Below are positions 16,157-26,070 of a DNA stretch of 64,000 nt, in pieces. The first letter of the stretch is position 1, and each line of letters starts with the position of its first letter. The notes under the pieces were generated by a model. The model searched no databases, was not told the origin of the DNA, and was given only the letters and a program-made list of their open reading frames with translations. The stretch is from assembly GCF_001687365.1 (NCBI RefSeq), contig NZ_LGLV01000004.1:620001-684000 (forward strand), in the 5' to 3' direction. This DNA is from Pararhizobium polonicum. GTDB lineage: Bacteria; Pseudomonadota; Alphaproteobacteria; Rhizobiales; Rhizobiaceae. Made by a program: the position numbers and the translations under genes.

Positions 16157-18307
16157 ATGGATGCAGAAATTGACCTCAAAGGCATTCTTGGGTTGATACG
16201 TCGGCAACTTTGGCTGATACTATCAACGATAGCCACCCTACTTATCCTGACGCTCATCCTTACATATTCTTTGACGCCGAAATACACCGCTACATCTCTT
16301 GTTCTTGTCGACACCAGCACAAAAAATCTTCTTGATTCCCAAAATATACTATCCAACCCGAATGCCGACAATTCCCGCGTCGAAAGCGAAGTCGGCATTC
16401 TGAAATCGGATCGTATTCTGCTCAATGTCGTGCGCGAGAACGACCTTGTCTCCGACAGCGAGTTCGGCATCAAGGTTTCCCTCAAAGACAAGGTCCTCAG
16501 CTGGCTGCGCATTCCGCTCCCACCGCCTCCTACCGGCGACGAAGCGCTTTCGCGCGTCCTCAACGCCTTCAAGTCCGCCGTGACGGTCAACCGCAACGGC
16601 CTGACCTATCTCATTACGGTCGGTGTCGTTTCGACGGATCCGGCCAAGGCCGCAAAGCTCGCCAATGCAATGAGCGAGACCTATATCAAGGAGCAGATCA
16701 ACGCCAAGGTCACCGCGACCTTGACCAATCGCGATACGATCCAGAATCGCGTCGCCGCGGCCAATGCGGCGATCGTCGAGAACGAGAAAAACTTCGATTC
16801 CTACATTACCGACAATATCGACAGGCTGGAAAAACAGACCAATTCGCTTGGCCTGACCAACCTGCGGGCCGAGCTTGAAAAGGTCAACAGCGAGCGCGCT
16901 ACAGAGCTGAGCCGCATCGACACGCTGCAGCGATCGCTGCAATCGCAGGATTTCTCGACACTGGTGACGCAGCTCGGCTCCGATGCACTCAACGAACTGC
17001 AGAGCCAGCGCGAAAAGCTCGCCACCCGCATTGCCTCGAGCGCGGATAACAGCGCCGAAGCCATCAGCCTGCGGGCGGAACTTGCCAAGATCGACAATTC
17101 GCTGGCAAGCGCCGCCACGCAGGAGGTCAACAACCTGCAGCAGACGGTGGCGGGCTACCAGCAGCAGGCCAATGACGTTCGCCAGAAAATCCGCAGCACC
17201 GTTCTGCAAAGCAACCTGCCGCCGGAAGTGCTGACCGCAATCTACAGCCTTCAGCAGTCGTCCGAGATCGCCCGCAATCAGTACCAGAATCTTCTGTCCC
17301 GCTTGCAGGAACTGGATGCGCAAGCGTCGCTGCAGCTGCCCGACAGCCGTGTCGTTTCGGCCGCCCTGGTTCCGACCTCGGCCTCTTTCCCCAACAGCAG
17401 GCTGATCCTGTCACTGGCGTTCGTGGTGGCTGTCGGCCTTGGCATCGGTCTTGCGGTGCTGCGGGAATATTTCATCGGCGGTTTCGTCAGCGAAAACCAG
17501 ATCGAAGCCGTGCTGAAAGTGCCGCTCTCGGCCATTGCGCCACGGCAGGCGACCGGCGACGAGCATCACAAGCTGGCAAGCCCCACATCCAGCCTCGCCG
17601 ATCTGATGGTGACGGCGCCGCTCTCGCTGTTCAGCGAAAGCGTGCGGCGGCTTCGCCTGACACTCGACCAGCAGGAGAGAAAAACCCCCGTGCCCAGGCG
17701 GCAGGACAGCGACGAGGGTGCCATCATCATGGTTTCGTCCGCTCTGCCTGCGGAAGGCAAATCGACCATGGCGCTGTCTCTGGCCCGGGCCTATGCGCTG
17801 ACGGGAAAGCGGACGCTGCTGATCGATTGCGACCTGCGCAAGCCGAGCGTCAACAAGCACCTCAACCTCGAGCCGAACCACGACTTCATCGACTATCTGC
17901 GCCAGGACCGCAGTTCGGCGACCCTGACGTCGCTGATCATGCGCGATCCCCTGTCCAGCCTGACGGTGCTGCTCGGCGGACGGCGCAGCGATATCGCCAC
18001 CGACGAACTGGTGATGAGCGACAAGATGGGCCGGATTCTGGCCAGCGCCCGCAAGCATTTCGACTACGTCATTCTCGACACGCCACCGGTCGAGCCGGTC
18101 GTCGATGGCCTCTATCTTTCCCGCCACGCCGACATGATCGTCTTCGTCATCAAATGGGCGAGCACCTCGCAGTCGAGTGCCAAGCGGGCCGTGGCCGCGC
18201 TCAAGGAAAACAAGAACCCGAATGCCGGCATCGTCACCCTGCTCAACCAGCAGGACCGCGCCAAGATGTCGGGCAACTACAGCTATTCCGGTTACTACAC
18301 CGAATAA
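16157..18307 (+). CDS. Polysaccharide co-polymerase with BY-type tyrosine autokinase
   Basis: A 716-residue ExoP/Wzc-like protein. It has an N-terminal Wzz domain with a membrane segment (residues 15-37), a long coiled coil of about 180-400 in the periplasm and a second membrane segment near 415-435. The cytoplasmic BY-kinase domain carries Walker A PAEGKSTM (about 531-538), Walker A' LLIDCDLRKP (about 554) and Walker B VILDTPP (about 638). The Tyr cluster NYSYSGYYTE ends the chain and is the expected autophosphorylation site. It controls polymer length and export. An AT-rich promoter region lies at 16050-16156; no good ribosome-binding site is visible. It may belong to the operon with the phosphatase or have its own promoter. 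Confidence 0.92.
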   Translation: MDAEIDLKGILGLIRRQLWLILSTIATLLILTLILTYSLTPKYTATSLVLVDTSTKNLLDSQNILSNPNADNSRVESEVGILKSDRILLNVVRENDLVSDSEFGIKVSLKDKVLSWLRIPLPPPPTGDEALSRVLNAFKSAVTVNRNGLTYLITVGVVSTDPAKAAKLANAMSETYIKEQINAKVTATLTNRDTIQNRVAAANAAIVENEKNFDSYITDNIDRLEKQTNSLGLTNLRAELEKVNSERATELSRIDTLQRSLQSQDFSTLVTQLGSDALNELQSQREKLATRIASSADNSAEAISLRAELAKIDNSLASAATQEVNNLQQTVAGYQQQANDVRQKIRSTVLQSNLPPEVLTAIYSLQQSSEIARNQYQNLLSRLQELDAQASLQLPDSRVVSAALVPTSASFPNSRLILSLAFVVAVGLGIGLAVLREYFIGGFVSENQIEAVLKVPLSAIAPRQATGDEHHKLASPTSSLADLMVTAPLSLFSESVRRLRLTLDQQERKTPVPRRQDSDEGAIIMVSSALPAEGKSTMALSLARAYALTGKRTLLIDCDLRKPSVNKHLNLEPNHDFIDYLRQDRSSATLTSLIMRDPLSSLTVLLGGRRSDIATDELVMSDKMGRILASARKHFDYVILDTPPVEPVVDGLYLSRHADMIVFVIKWASTSQSSAKRAVAALKENKNPNAGIVTLLNQQDRAKMSGNYSYSGYYTE

Positions 18308-18328
18308 TCCTTGCGGGCAGCAGGACCG

Positions 18329-18353
18329 AAGGGGCCGTCAGCGACCCCTTTTT
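18329..18353 (+). terminator. Terminator after the tyrosine autokinase gene
   Basis: AAGGGG (18329-18334) pairs with CCCCTT (18345-18350), continuing into a T tract to 18353. The rest of the gap to 18600 shows no gene. Confidence 0.75.
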
Positions 18354-18600
18354 GGCACCCGGAAACCGGCAAAGCCCTATGCCACAGGCATTTGCGCTCG
18401 AAAAAATTCGAAGTCGGTAAAATTGTATCTTTCCATTTAAGCGCGCCGAAAAATGTCGCTGTGTATCGTGATGATACAGGTGGATGAAACGGGCAACCTC
18501 CGTTTCGCAGCATGATGCGCCCTCCGCCTGATCCGAAATGAATTCGGTCCCATAACAAAGGCCTTGGACAGAAGGCTACGGACAACAGGGACACGGGATC

Positions 18601-19161
18601 ATGTTCAAGAAAGCAATCATCGCGCTGGCGGCCATCGCCGCCCTTGGCGCAGCCAGCATTTCCTCTGCCTATGCCATCAATCTCGGCTCGGCGCGCGGCA
18701 CTTACAAGGCGCAGCGCCAGACGTCGGTGGCGCCGATCGCCTTCTCGCTCTATTGCCTCGATCATATCGAGGAATGCACCAAGAGTTCGAAGTCGCAGGT
18801 CGCCTATACCTCGAAGCTCCGCGGGCTGCTCGCCTCGGTCAACCGCTCGGTCAACCGCAGCATCCGCCCGCTGAACGAGCGCCGCGACGTCTGGTCGCTC
18901 AATCCGGCCTATGGCGACTGCGACGACTACGTCATGACGAAACGCAGCTTTCTGATCCGCGCAGGCATCCCGACCGGCGCACTGCGCGTCGCGGTGGTCC
19001 GCACCCCGCGTGGCGAAGGCCATGCGATCCTGCTGGTCAAGACATCGGCCGGCGAATTTGCCCTCGACAACCTGCGCAAGACGATCGTCAAGCGCAACCA
19101 GACCGGCTACCGCTTCCTCAATGTCGCGTCAGCCGATCCGACCCGCTGGACGGCGCACTGA
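18601..19161 (+). CDS. Transglutaminase-like cysteine peptidase (BTLCP), exported
   Basis: A 186-residue protein of the bacterial transglutaminase-like cysteine proteinase family. The signal peptide MFKKAIIALAAIAALGAASI ends near SSAYA. The catalytic triad is visible: Cys in YGDCDDYVMTKR, His in GEGHAILLVKT and Asp in FALDNL. In Pseudomonas, the related LapG cleaves a surface adhesin; many rhizobial copies are shorter and of unknown substrate. A paralogue lies on the minus strand at 60176-60799. It is a single gene with a strong terminator behind it. Confidence 0.87.
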   Translation: MFKKAIIALAAIAALGAASISSAYAINLGSARGTYKAQRQTSVAPIAFSLYCLDHIEECTKSSKSQVAYTSKLRGLLASVNRSVNRSIRPLNERRDVWSLNPAYGDCDDYVMTKRSFLIRAGIPTGALRVAVVRTPRGEGHAILLVKTSAGEFALDNLRKTIVKRNQTGYRFLNVASADPTRWTAH

Positions 19162-19197
19162 CGGCAATAGAGCGGTAAACCACCGCTCTTTCGATGA

Positions 19198-19245
19198 GAA
19201 AAACATGCCGGCAGGGAAAGCCCGGGCTCTCCCTGCCGGCATTTT
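19198..19245. terminator. Bidirectional terminator
   Basis: A 13-bp perfect stem, ATGCCGGCAGGGA (19205-19217) with TCCCTGCCGGCAT (19230-19242), has AAAAAC on its left and ATTTTC on its right. It separates the convergent peptidase and FAH-family genes and can serve both. Confidence 0.85.
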
Positions 19246-19261
19246 CATACGATCGTATCCG

Positions 19262-20416
19262 TCAGATCAATCCGCGCGCGGCAAGATTGCGCATCAGCGC
19301 CGAAGGACCGAATGTCCAGGGCGGGCATTCCGTCGACAGGCGCACGGTGTTGGTGAGCGATCCCAGCTCGGCATTCGAGATGGTCACGACATCGCCGATC
19401 TTGTGGGTGAACCCCTGCCCCGGCGCATCGCGGTCCTCGACGGGGGCAAACAATGTGCCCATGAACAACATGAAGCCATCGGGATACTGATGATGGCGGC
19501 CGATCGTCTGGGACACCAGATCGAGCGGATCGCGGCTGATTTCCCGCATCGTGCTGGCGCCTTTCAGCACGAACCCCTCCGGGCCGCTGATGGTCAGCGA
19601 CAGGTCGGCATTGCGCACGTCATCGATCGAATAGCTGTCGTCGAACAGCCGGATGAACGGGCCGATGGACGAGGAAGCGTTGTTGTCCTTGGCCTTGCCG
19701 AGCAGCAGCGCCGAGCGGCCCTCGACATCGCGCAGGTTGACGTCGTTGCCGAGCGTCGCACCCTTGACGCGGCCCCGGCTATCGACGGCCAGCACGATCT
19801 CCGGCTCCGGATTGTTCCATCTGGATATCGGATGCAGGCCAACCGAGGCACCCCAGCCGACGGAAGCCAGAACCTGCGCCTTGGAAAACACCTCCGCATC
19901 CGGACCGATACCGACTTCGAGATATTGCGACCAGACGCCCTCCTCGATCAGCGCCGCCTTCACCCTGGCTGCCTCCGGCGATCCCGCCTTCAGGTCGCGC
20001 AGGCTGTCGCCGATAATGGCGGTGACCCGCTCGCGCATCTTTTCGGCCAGCGCCGGATTGCCGGCCGCCTTTTCCTCGATAACCCGCTCGATCATCGAGC
20101 GGGCGAAGGTGACGCCGCAGGCCTTGACCGCCTGCAGGTCGCATGGCGCGAGCAGATGGAGGATCGAAAGGTGACCGGCGGCTTCCACCGAGCCGGCCAT
20201 GACGGTTTCCAGCGGGGCGAGGCGCTCGCCTTCCCGGCCCGACAGAAACCCGGCCGGATCGTCGAGCTCCAGCAGGTCGCGCATCGTCGGCACCTCTCTC
20301 GAGGTGATGTCGAACAGCGCGCCGCCGCGCAGCACCACCAGCGCCGGACCTGCGGCATCGGGCCGCCAGACGCGCCCCACGAACGTTCCCGTCTCAAAAG
20401 CCTCAGTGATCGCCAT
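19262..20416 (-). CDS. Fumarylacetoacetate hydrolase family protein
   Basis: A 384-residue protein with a C-terminal FAH fold. Metal-binding and active-site blocks are seen in NNPEPEIVLAVDSRGRVKG and GNDVNLRDVEGRS, followed by KAKDNNASSSIGPF. Such enzymes hydrolyse or dehydrate 2-keto acids; the longer N-terminal part resembles sugar-acid dehydratases of the 2-keto-3-deoxyarabinonate type. The start at 20416 follows GGGAGGGG; an upstream open stretch to 20554 lacks support. It stands alone and no pathway partners are adjacent, so the substrate is open. Confidence 0.85.
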   Translation of the reverse strand: MAITEAFETGTFVGRVWRPDAAGPALVVLRGGALFDITSREVPTMRDLLELDDPAGFLSGREGERLAPLETVMAGSVEAAGHLSILHLLAPCDLQAVKACGVTFARSMIERVIEEKAAGNPALAEKMRERVTAIIGDSLRDLKAGSPEAARVKAALIEEGVWSQYLEVGIGPDAEVFSKAQVLASVGWGASVGLHPISRWNNPEPEIVLAVDSRGRVKGATLGNDVNLRDVEGRSALLLGKAKDNNASSSIGPFIRLFDDSYSIDDVRNADLSLTISGPEGFVLKGASTMREISRDPLDLVSQTIGRHHQYPDGFMLFMGTLFAPVEDRDAPGQGFTHKIGDVVTISNAELGSLTNTVRLSTECPPWTFGPSALMRNLAARGLI

Positions 20417-20668
20417 GCCGCCCCTCCCAACCCTATGCTGCCGCCGCAAGATAGCCGCCGCAGGCTTGCGGGCAAGGTGCGAAATGTAAGAACTATGCTG
20501 CTTGCCGGAAGCGAATGCCGCGAAATCGCACGAAATGCCCCAAAGAGGGTTCACCGCGGCGACGGCGGGTATATTTCATTTGACTGATTTTCTGGTAGCA
20601 CGGGTGAACGCGAATAAGCGTGCCGGCCCGGCCGTTAACCGGCTGGCATCAGATGGGGATTGAGGGAC

Positions 20669-21853
20669 ATGAGCTTTACCGAAACAACAGCGACATCGTG
20701 GTTTTCGCGGCTGAAAAGCGGCCTTGCCGGCCTCCTCATCGGCCCGCTTCTCATCATCGGGATGATCTGGCTCTTGTCCTGGAACGAAGGCCGCTCCGTG
20801 CAGACCTATCGGGCGCTGGCCGAAGGCGCCGGCATCGTCGTTTCGGTCGATAACGGCACCGTCGATCCGGCCAATGAGGGCAAGCTCGTCCATATCTCCG
20901 GCCCGGTCAAGCCGGACGGCACGCCCGAGGACCCGACGCTCGGCGTTTCGGCGCAAGGGGCCGCCGGTATCGATCGCAAGGTCGAGATGTACCAGTGGGT
21001 GGAAGACAGCAGCAGCGAGACAAAGAAGACGCTCGGCGGCGGCGAGGAAACCGTCACCACCTATTCCTACAAGAAGGAATGGCGCCCGCGCCGGGTCGAT
21101 TCCTCCGATTTCAAGCAGGGCGACCAGCACCAGAACCCCGACATGCCGATCGAGAGCGACCGCTTTACGGTGGAAACCGCAACGCTTGGGGCGTTCACAG
21201 TCGATGGCAAGGCTGTTGCGGATCTCGGCACGGACAGCCCGGTCAAGCTCTCTGCCGATGTCATCGGCCAGGTGACATCGGCGATCGGCTCCGACAAGCC
21301 GGTCAAGGCCGATGGCACGACGATCTACGTCTCGCAGAACCGGCAGAACCCGGCCATCGGTGACCTGCGCATCAGCTTCAGCCGCGAAGATATTTCCGAG
21401 GCCAGCTTTGTCGGCGCGCAGAAGGGCACCGATATCGCCGGCTACAAGGCGTCCAACGGGCGCGAACTGTTCCTGAGTGCTGCCGGCAATGTCGATGCAC
21501 CGCAGATGTTCGAGGCGGCCCAGAGCGAAAATGCGCTGATCACCTGGCTCATTCGCGGCGGCGGCCTGCTCGGCATGTTCATCGGCTTCGTCATGATGCT
21601 GTCGATCCTCAGCATCATCGCCGACGTCATCCCCTTCATCGGCTCGATCGTCGGCTTCGGCACCTCGGTGATCGCCGCCATCCTGACGCTGATCCTCGGG
21701 CCGCTGGTCATTGCCATCGCCTGGATCGCCTACCGCCCGGTGCTGGCAATCGCGATCGCCGCCATCGGCATCCTGCTCGCCGCCGGGCTGATCTATCTGA
21801 GGCGCAACAGGGCGCAACCGGTCCAGGCACCCCCGACCCTCGGCCGGGCCTGA
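20669..21853 (+). CDS. TMEM43 family membrane protein
   Basis: A 394-residue protein of the TMEM43/LUMA family. It has one membrane segment near residues 18-38 and a soluble domain of about 250 residues with WNEGRSVQ at its start. At the C-terminus is a hydrophobic block with three to four segments (LLGMFIGFVMMLSILSIIAD and following). Bacterial members have no settled function. ATG 20669 is chosen; an in-frame TTG three codons earlier shares the same upstream GGGGAT. Confidence 0.87.
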   Translation: MSFTETTATSWFSRLKSGLAGLLIGPLLIIGMIWLLSWNEGRSVQTYRALAEGAGIVVSVDNGTVDPANEGKLVHISGPVKPDGTPEDPTLGVSAQGAAGIDRKVEMYQWVEDSSSETKKTLGGGEETVTTYSYKKEWRPRRVDSSDFKQGDQHQNPDMPIESDRFTVETATLGAFTVDGKAVADLGTDSPVKLSADVIGQVTSAIGSDKPVKADGTTIYVSQNRQNPAIGDLRISFSREDISEASFVGAQKGTDIAGYKASNGRELFLSAAGNVDAPQMFEAAQSENALITWLIRGGGLLGMFIGFVMMLSILSIIADVIPFIGSIVGFGTSVIAAILTLILGPLVIAIAWIAYRPVLAIAIAAIGILLAAGLIYLRRNRAQPVQAPPTLGRA

Positions 21854-22026
21854 TACAAAAGCGGCGCATGGATCGGCGCTACGCGCCTCCTGTCCAGAAA
21901 AGCTGCCTCGTCATGGACGCCGCAGCGGATTTGCCCTATCCGATCCCGCCGGTGGCTTCCCCCGCCTTTGACTGCTACCGTTCAGTCATGCCCCTTCAAC
22001 ACCGGACGATATGATCGCAGCCCCTC

Positions 22027-22815
22027 ATGTTTCTCGCATCCAAACTGCTCTGGCTGCTTGCCCAGCCACTGTCGCTGATCTTCATTCTGCTGATCGCGAG
22101 CTACATTGCCGGTGGCGCCGGCTTCAAGCGGCTGTTCGGTTTTCTGTCCGGGCTGGCGGCAACCTTATTCTTCTTCACCCTGTTTACCAGCACCGGCGGC
22201 GTCCTGCTTCAGGGGCTGGAAAACCGGATTGCGCGGCCCGCAAGCCTGCCCGCCGATCTTTCCTGCATCATCATCCTCGGCGGCGCCTTCGAGAACGAGG
22301 TGATCGCCGCACGGGGCGGTATCGAATTCAACCAGGCAGCGGACAGGTTCGTCGAGGGACTGAGATTGGCGCAGTCCCACCCGGCGGCGCGCATTCTGGT
22401 GTCCGGTGGCGACGGCTCGTTCAGTGGCCGGTACGAGGGCGACGCGCACGCGGCCGAAACCTTTTTTTCGACCTTCGGCATCGCACCCGAGCGCCTGATC
22501 CGCGAGGACCGATCCCGCACCACATTCGAGAACGCCACCAATACCAAGGAGCTGCTCGAGGCTAACGGGCTTTCGGACTGCGCCCTCATCACCTCGGCCT
22601 TCCACATGCCGCGCTCGGTCGGGCTGTTCCGCAAGCTCGGCATCGCCGTGACGCCCTGGCCGGTGGACTATCGTACCAGCGGACGGCTCAGCCTCAGCCC
22701 CGATTTCAGCCAGCCGTCGCTGAATGCCCAACTGACGACAACGGCGATGCGCGAGTGGACAGGGCTGATCGCCTATTATCTCAGCGGCAGGACCCACGTG
22801 CTTTTCCCGCAATAG
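22027..22815 (+). CDS. YdcF/ElyC family protein (DUF218)
   Basis: A 262-residue protein with two N-terminal membrane segments and a DUF218 domain. Diagnostic stretches are IIILGGAFENE, ILVSGGDGSFSG, EDRSRTTFENATNTKELL and ALITSAFHMPRSVGLFRKLG. Members such as ElyC in E. coli affect cell-envelope polymer precursor pools; the biochemical activity is not settled. It is followed closely by the TRIC-like channel gene in the same direction. Confidence 0.88.
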   Translation: MFLASKLLWLLAQPLSLIFILLIASYIAGGAGFKRLFGFLSGLAATLFFFTLFTSTGGVLLQGLENRIARPASLPADLSCIIILGGAFENEVIAARGGIEFNQAADRFVEGLRLAQSHPAARILVSGGDGSFSGRYEGDAHAAETFFSTFGIAPERLIREDRSRTTFENATNTKELLEANGLSDCALITSAFHMPRSVGLFRKLGIAVTPWPVDYRTSGRLSLSPDFSQPSLNAQLTTTAMREWTGLIAYYLSGRTHVLFPQ

Positions 22816-22888
22816 CGCAGTCCGTTGACGCGACCGCGCTGTTGTGGTCCTTCTCGATGGTCCGATGGGGTGTCTGACGGGGAGACCA

Positions 22889-23524
22889 ATGCCGATCCTG
22901 GAAATTCTCGATTATGCCGGGGTGGCGGTTTTCGCCGCGACCGGCGCGCTGGCGGCCTCGCGCAAGCAGCTCGACATCATCGGCTACGTCTTCCTCGCCG
23001 CCGTCACCGGCATCGGCGGCGGCACCTTGCGCGACGTCATTCTCGGTGCAACGCCGGTCTTCTGGGTTCAAAACCCGATCTATCTGATCGTCTGCGCCGC
23101 CGCCGGTCTTCTCGTCTTCTTTTCGGCGCATAAGATGGAATCGCGCTACAAATTCCTGGTCTGGCTCGATGCCATCGGGCTTTCGGCCTATAGCGTCATG
23201 GGTGCCGCCAAGGGGCTGGCCGCCACCGGATCGCCGATCGTGGCCATTGTCACCGGCATGCTGACGGCGACGTTCGGCGGCATCCTGCGCGACCTGCTTG
23301 CCGGCGAACCCTCGGTGCTGCTGCGGCCCGAGATTTACGTGACGGCGGCTCTTGCCGGCTCAGGCGTCTTCACCGCAGCCAGCTTTTTCGGTGCACCGCT
23401 GCTCATTGCCTCAAGCCTGGGCGTCGCCACCGCCTTTGCGGTGCGCGGCGGGGCGCTGAAATACGGCTGGACGCTGCCGACCGGCGACCCCCGGCCGGGT
23501 CGTCATCCCGACGACGTGATGTGA
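22889..23524 (+). CDS. Trimeric intracellular cation channel family protein (UPF0126)
   Basis: A 211-residue inner-membrane protein with two UPF0126 repeats. Each carries a glycine-rich kink, GIGGGTLRDVILG in the first and TFGGILRDLLAG in the second, and about seven hydrophobic segments. Structural studies of bacterial homologues show TRIC-like cation channels. GGGGAG before the ATG at 22889 fixes the start. It is convergent with irr. Confidence 0.88.
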   Translation: MPILEILDYAGVAVFAATGALAASRKQLDIIGYVFLAAVTGIGGGTLRDVILGATPVFWVQNPIYLIVCAAAGLLVFFSAHKMESRYKFLVWLDAIGLSAYSVMGAAKGLAATGSPIVAIVTGMLTATFGGILRDLLAGEPSVLLRPEIYVTAALAGSGVFTAASFFGAPLLIASSLGVATAFAVRGGALKYGWTLPTGDPRPGRHPDDVM

Positions 23525-23537
23525 TGTAGAGAAAAGA

Positions 23538-23957
23538 TCAGCCGCGCTTGCGGCGCAGGCGGATCACCACGTCGACATGGGCGATTTCCATGCCTTCCGG
23601 CGGCTCGGGCAGATTGCCGATGGTGATGCTGCTGATCGGAATATCGAGCACCTCATTATGGCCCTCGACGAAGAAATGGTGATGATCGGAGACGTTGGTG
23701 TCGAAATAGGTCTTGGCGCTTTCGACAGCGAGAACGCGGATCATGCCGGCTTCGGTGAACTGGTGCAGCGTGTTGTAGACCGTTGCCAGCGACACAGGAA
23801 CGCCAGCGGTGACAGCCTCCTCGTGCAGCTCTTCCACCGTCAGGTGGCGATCGCCCTTGGCGAAGATCAGGTCGGCAAGCGCCATGCGCTGACGCGTCGG
23901 CCTGAGGCCGGAGCGGCGCAGGCGTTCTTCCGAACAGATCTCGATGGCAGTCGTCAT
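23538..23957 (-). CDS. irr: Iron response regulator Irr (Fur family)
   Basis: A 139-residue Fur-family regulator. The winged helix (RPTRQRMALADLIF, VSLATVYNTLHQFTEAGMI) is followed by the His-rich motif DHHHFF (His92-94), which binds haem in rhizobial Irr. The N-terminal Cys-Pro haem motif known from Bradyrhizobium is absent, as in Rhizobium. Irr represses or activates iron genes when iron is scarce and is inactivated by haem. A matching binding site precedes mbfA at 55497. The order irr-fabA-fabB-fabI is typical of the group. Confidence 0.93.
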   Translation of the reverse strand: MTTAIEICSEERLRRSGLRPTRQRMALADLIFAKGDRHLTVEELHEEAVTAGVPVSLATVYNTLHQFTEAGMIRVLAVESAKTYFDTNVSDHHHFFVEGHNEVLDIPISSITIGNLPEPPEGMEIAHVDVVIRLRRKRG

Positions 23958-24277
23958 ACGGACGGGTCCAGACTTTCAGGCTATTGCAGAATACACTTCC
24001 AGAGCCGATATAACTTTTGCTGTGATTGCTTTCAATAGTGCGCAGCGCGCCTCAAGGCACCAGGACGTTAAAAACCGCCTGATTCTTGGGGCAAAAGCCA
24101 ATTATCACTGGCTGTTGCAGCGCCCATCATGTATGCGACGGCGGAAATAGACCTTGTGCTTGGCCGGACATGAGCGCGCGAACAGACTTGAATCCGTCAT
24201 GCCGACGCTTCAAATCGCGCCTATCTTGCTCTAAACCAAGTCAACGAAAAACGGATGTAGCGGGGAAACCACAGTTC
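23958..24277. other. Divergent promoter region between irr and fabA
   Basis: These 320 bases hold no convincing gene. The irr side (23960-24060) is comparatively AT-rich. I looked for a TTTAGAA-N3-TTCTAAA box or a TGA-N9-TCA RirA-type box and found neither as a clean copy. No confident -35/-10 pair for fabA could be assigned. Confidence 0.6.
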
Positions 24278-24793
24278 ATGACGACCAGACAATCCAGCTT
24301 CAACTATGAAGAGATACTGACCTGCGGTCGTGGCGAACTGTTTGGCCCGGGCAATGCCCAGCTTCCCCTGCCACCGATGCTGATGGTTCATCGCATCACC
24401 GACATCTCCGAAACCGGAGGCGCATTCGACAAGGGTTATATCCGCGCCGAATATGACGTGCGTCCCGATGACTGGTATTTCCCCTGCCATTTCCAGGGCA
24501 ATCCGATCATGCCGGGCTGCCTTGGCCTTGACGGCATGTGGCAGCTGACCGGGTTCTTCCTCGGGTGGCTTGGCGAACCGGGCCGCGGCATGGCGCTTTC
24601 CACCGGTGAAGTGAAGTTCAAGGGCATGATCCGCCCCGAGACCAAGCTTCTCGAATACGGCATCGACTTCAAGCGCGTCATGCGTGGCCGCCTTGTGCTG
24701 GGGACCGCCGATGGCTGGCTCAAGGCCGACGGCGAGACCATCTACCAGGCGACAGACCTGCGCGTCGGCCTGTCGAAGGAAAAGGCTGCCTGA
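24278..24793 (+). CDS. fabA: 3-hydroxydecanoyl-ACP dehydratase/isomerase
   Basis: A 171-residue hot-dog-fold enzyme. It dehydrates 3-hydroxydecanoyl-ACP and isomerises the product, starting unsaturated fatty acid synthesis. The catalytic His71 lies in [13 protein letters not shown] and Asp85 in LGLDGMWQL, matching E. coli His70 and Asp84. Its partner FabB follows after 49 bases. The start is set by the family N-terminus. Confidence 0.97.
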   Translation: MTTRQSSFNYEEILTCGRGELFGPGNAQLPLPPMLMVHRITDISETGGAFDKGYIRAEYDVRPDDWYFPCHFQGNPIMPGCLGLDGMWQLTGFFLGWLGEPGRGMALSTGEVKFKGMIRPETKLLEYGIDFKRVMRGRLVLGTADGWLKADGETIYQATDLRVGLSKEKAA

Positions 24794-24842
24794 ACCGCGG
24801 TCCAGGCCGCACTCAGAGATACAATAAGAAGAGGTCATCGAC

Positions 24843-26066
24843 ATGAGACGGGTTGTTGTCACGGGTCTGGGTATTGTTTCCTCGATCGGGAACGATGCAC
24901 AGGAAGTCACCGCGTCGCTGCGCGAGGCAAAGTCCGGCATTTCGTTTTCCAACGATTTTGCCGAACACGGCTTCAGGTGCCAGGTCTGGGGCGCGCCCAA
25001 TCTCGACACGACCGAGCTGGTCGACCGCCGTGCCGCGCGCTTCCTGTCGCAGGGCGGCATGTGGAACCATGTCGCCATGAAGCAGGCGATCGCCGACTCG
25101 GGTCTTGAAGACAGCGATGTCGGCGGCAACGAGCGCACCGGCATCATCATGGGTTCCGGCGGTCCCTCGACGCGCACGCTGATCGACGCGGCCGAGATCA
25201 CCATCAAGAACAATTCCCCCAAGCGGATCGGCCCGTTTGCCGTACCGAAGGCGATGTCCTCGACGGCGTCGGCAACGCTTGCCACCTGGTTCAAGATCCA
25301 CGGCGTCAACTACTCGATTTCCTCGGCCTGCTCGACCTCGGCGCACTGCATCGGCAACGCGATGGAGATGATCCAGTGGGGCAAGCAGGACGTGATGTTC
25401 GCCGGCGGCCACGAAGACCTCGACTGGACCATGTCGAACCTGTTCGATGCCATGGGCGCCATGTCGTCCAAGTACAACGACACGCCCTCGTCCGCTTCGC
25501 GCGCCTATGACGTTTCCCGCGACGGCTTCGTCATCGCCGGCGGTGCCGGTGTACTGGTTCTGGAAGAGCTGGAGCATGCCAAGGCCCGCGGCGCCAAGAT
25601 CTACGCCGAAATCACCGGCTATGGCGCCACCTCCGACGGCTACGACATGGTCGCTCCGTCGGGCGAAGGCGCCGTCCGCTGCATGCGCCAGGCACTGGCG
25701 ACGGTGAAGGGCGAGGTCGACTACGTCAACACGCACGGCACCTCGACGCCGGTTGGCGACTCGAAGGAAATCGGCGCCATCCGCGAAGTGTTCGGCGACA
25801 AGATCCCGCACATCCAGTCGACCAAGTCGCTGACCGGCCATTCGCTGGGCGCTGCCGGCGTGCAGGAATCGATCTATTCGCTGTTGATGATGCAGGCCGG
25901 CTTCATCGGCGAAAGCGCTCACATCACCGAGCTCGACCCCGAATTCGACGGCGTGCCGATCGTGAGCAAGCGCATCGACAATGCGACGATCAATACCGCG
26001 CTGTCCAATTCCTTCGGCTTTGGCGGCACCAATGCGACGCTCGTTTTCCAGCGCTACAACGGATAA
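24843..26066 (+). CDS. fabB: 3-oxoacyl-ACP synthase I
   Basis: A 407-residue condensing enzyme that elongates unsaturated acyl chains made by FabA. The catalytic triad Cys163 (SACSTS), His298 (NTHGT) and His333 (TGHSLG) falls at the same residue numbers as in E. coli FabB. The C-terminal GFGGTNATL loop is intact. It lies in the fabA-fabB-fabI operon, 4 bases before fabI. Confidence 0.97.
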   Translation: MRRVVVTGLGIVSSIGNDAQEVTASLREAKSGISFSNDFAEHGFRCQVWGAPNLDTTELVDRRAARFLSQGGMWNHVAMKQAIADSGLEDSDVGGNERTGIIMGSGGPSTRTLIDAAEITIKNNSPKRIGPFAVPKAMSSTASATLATWFKIHGVNYSISSACSTSAHCIGNAMEMIQWGKQDVMFAGGHEDLDWTMSNLFDAMGAMSSKYNDTPSSASRAYDVSRDGFVIAGGAGVLVLEELEHAKARGAKIYAEITGYGATSDGYDMVAPSGEGAVRCMRQALATVKGEVDYVNTHGTSTPVGDSKEIGAIREVFGDKIPHIQSTKSLTGHSLGAAGVQESIYSLLMMQAGFIGESAHITELDPEFDGVPIVSKRIDNATINTALSNSFGFGGTNATLVFQRYNG

Positions 26067-26070
26067 ACCC

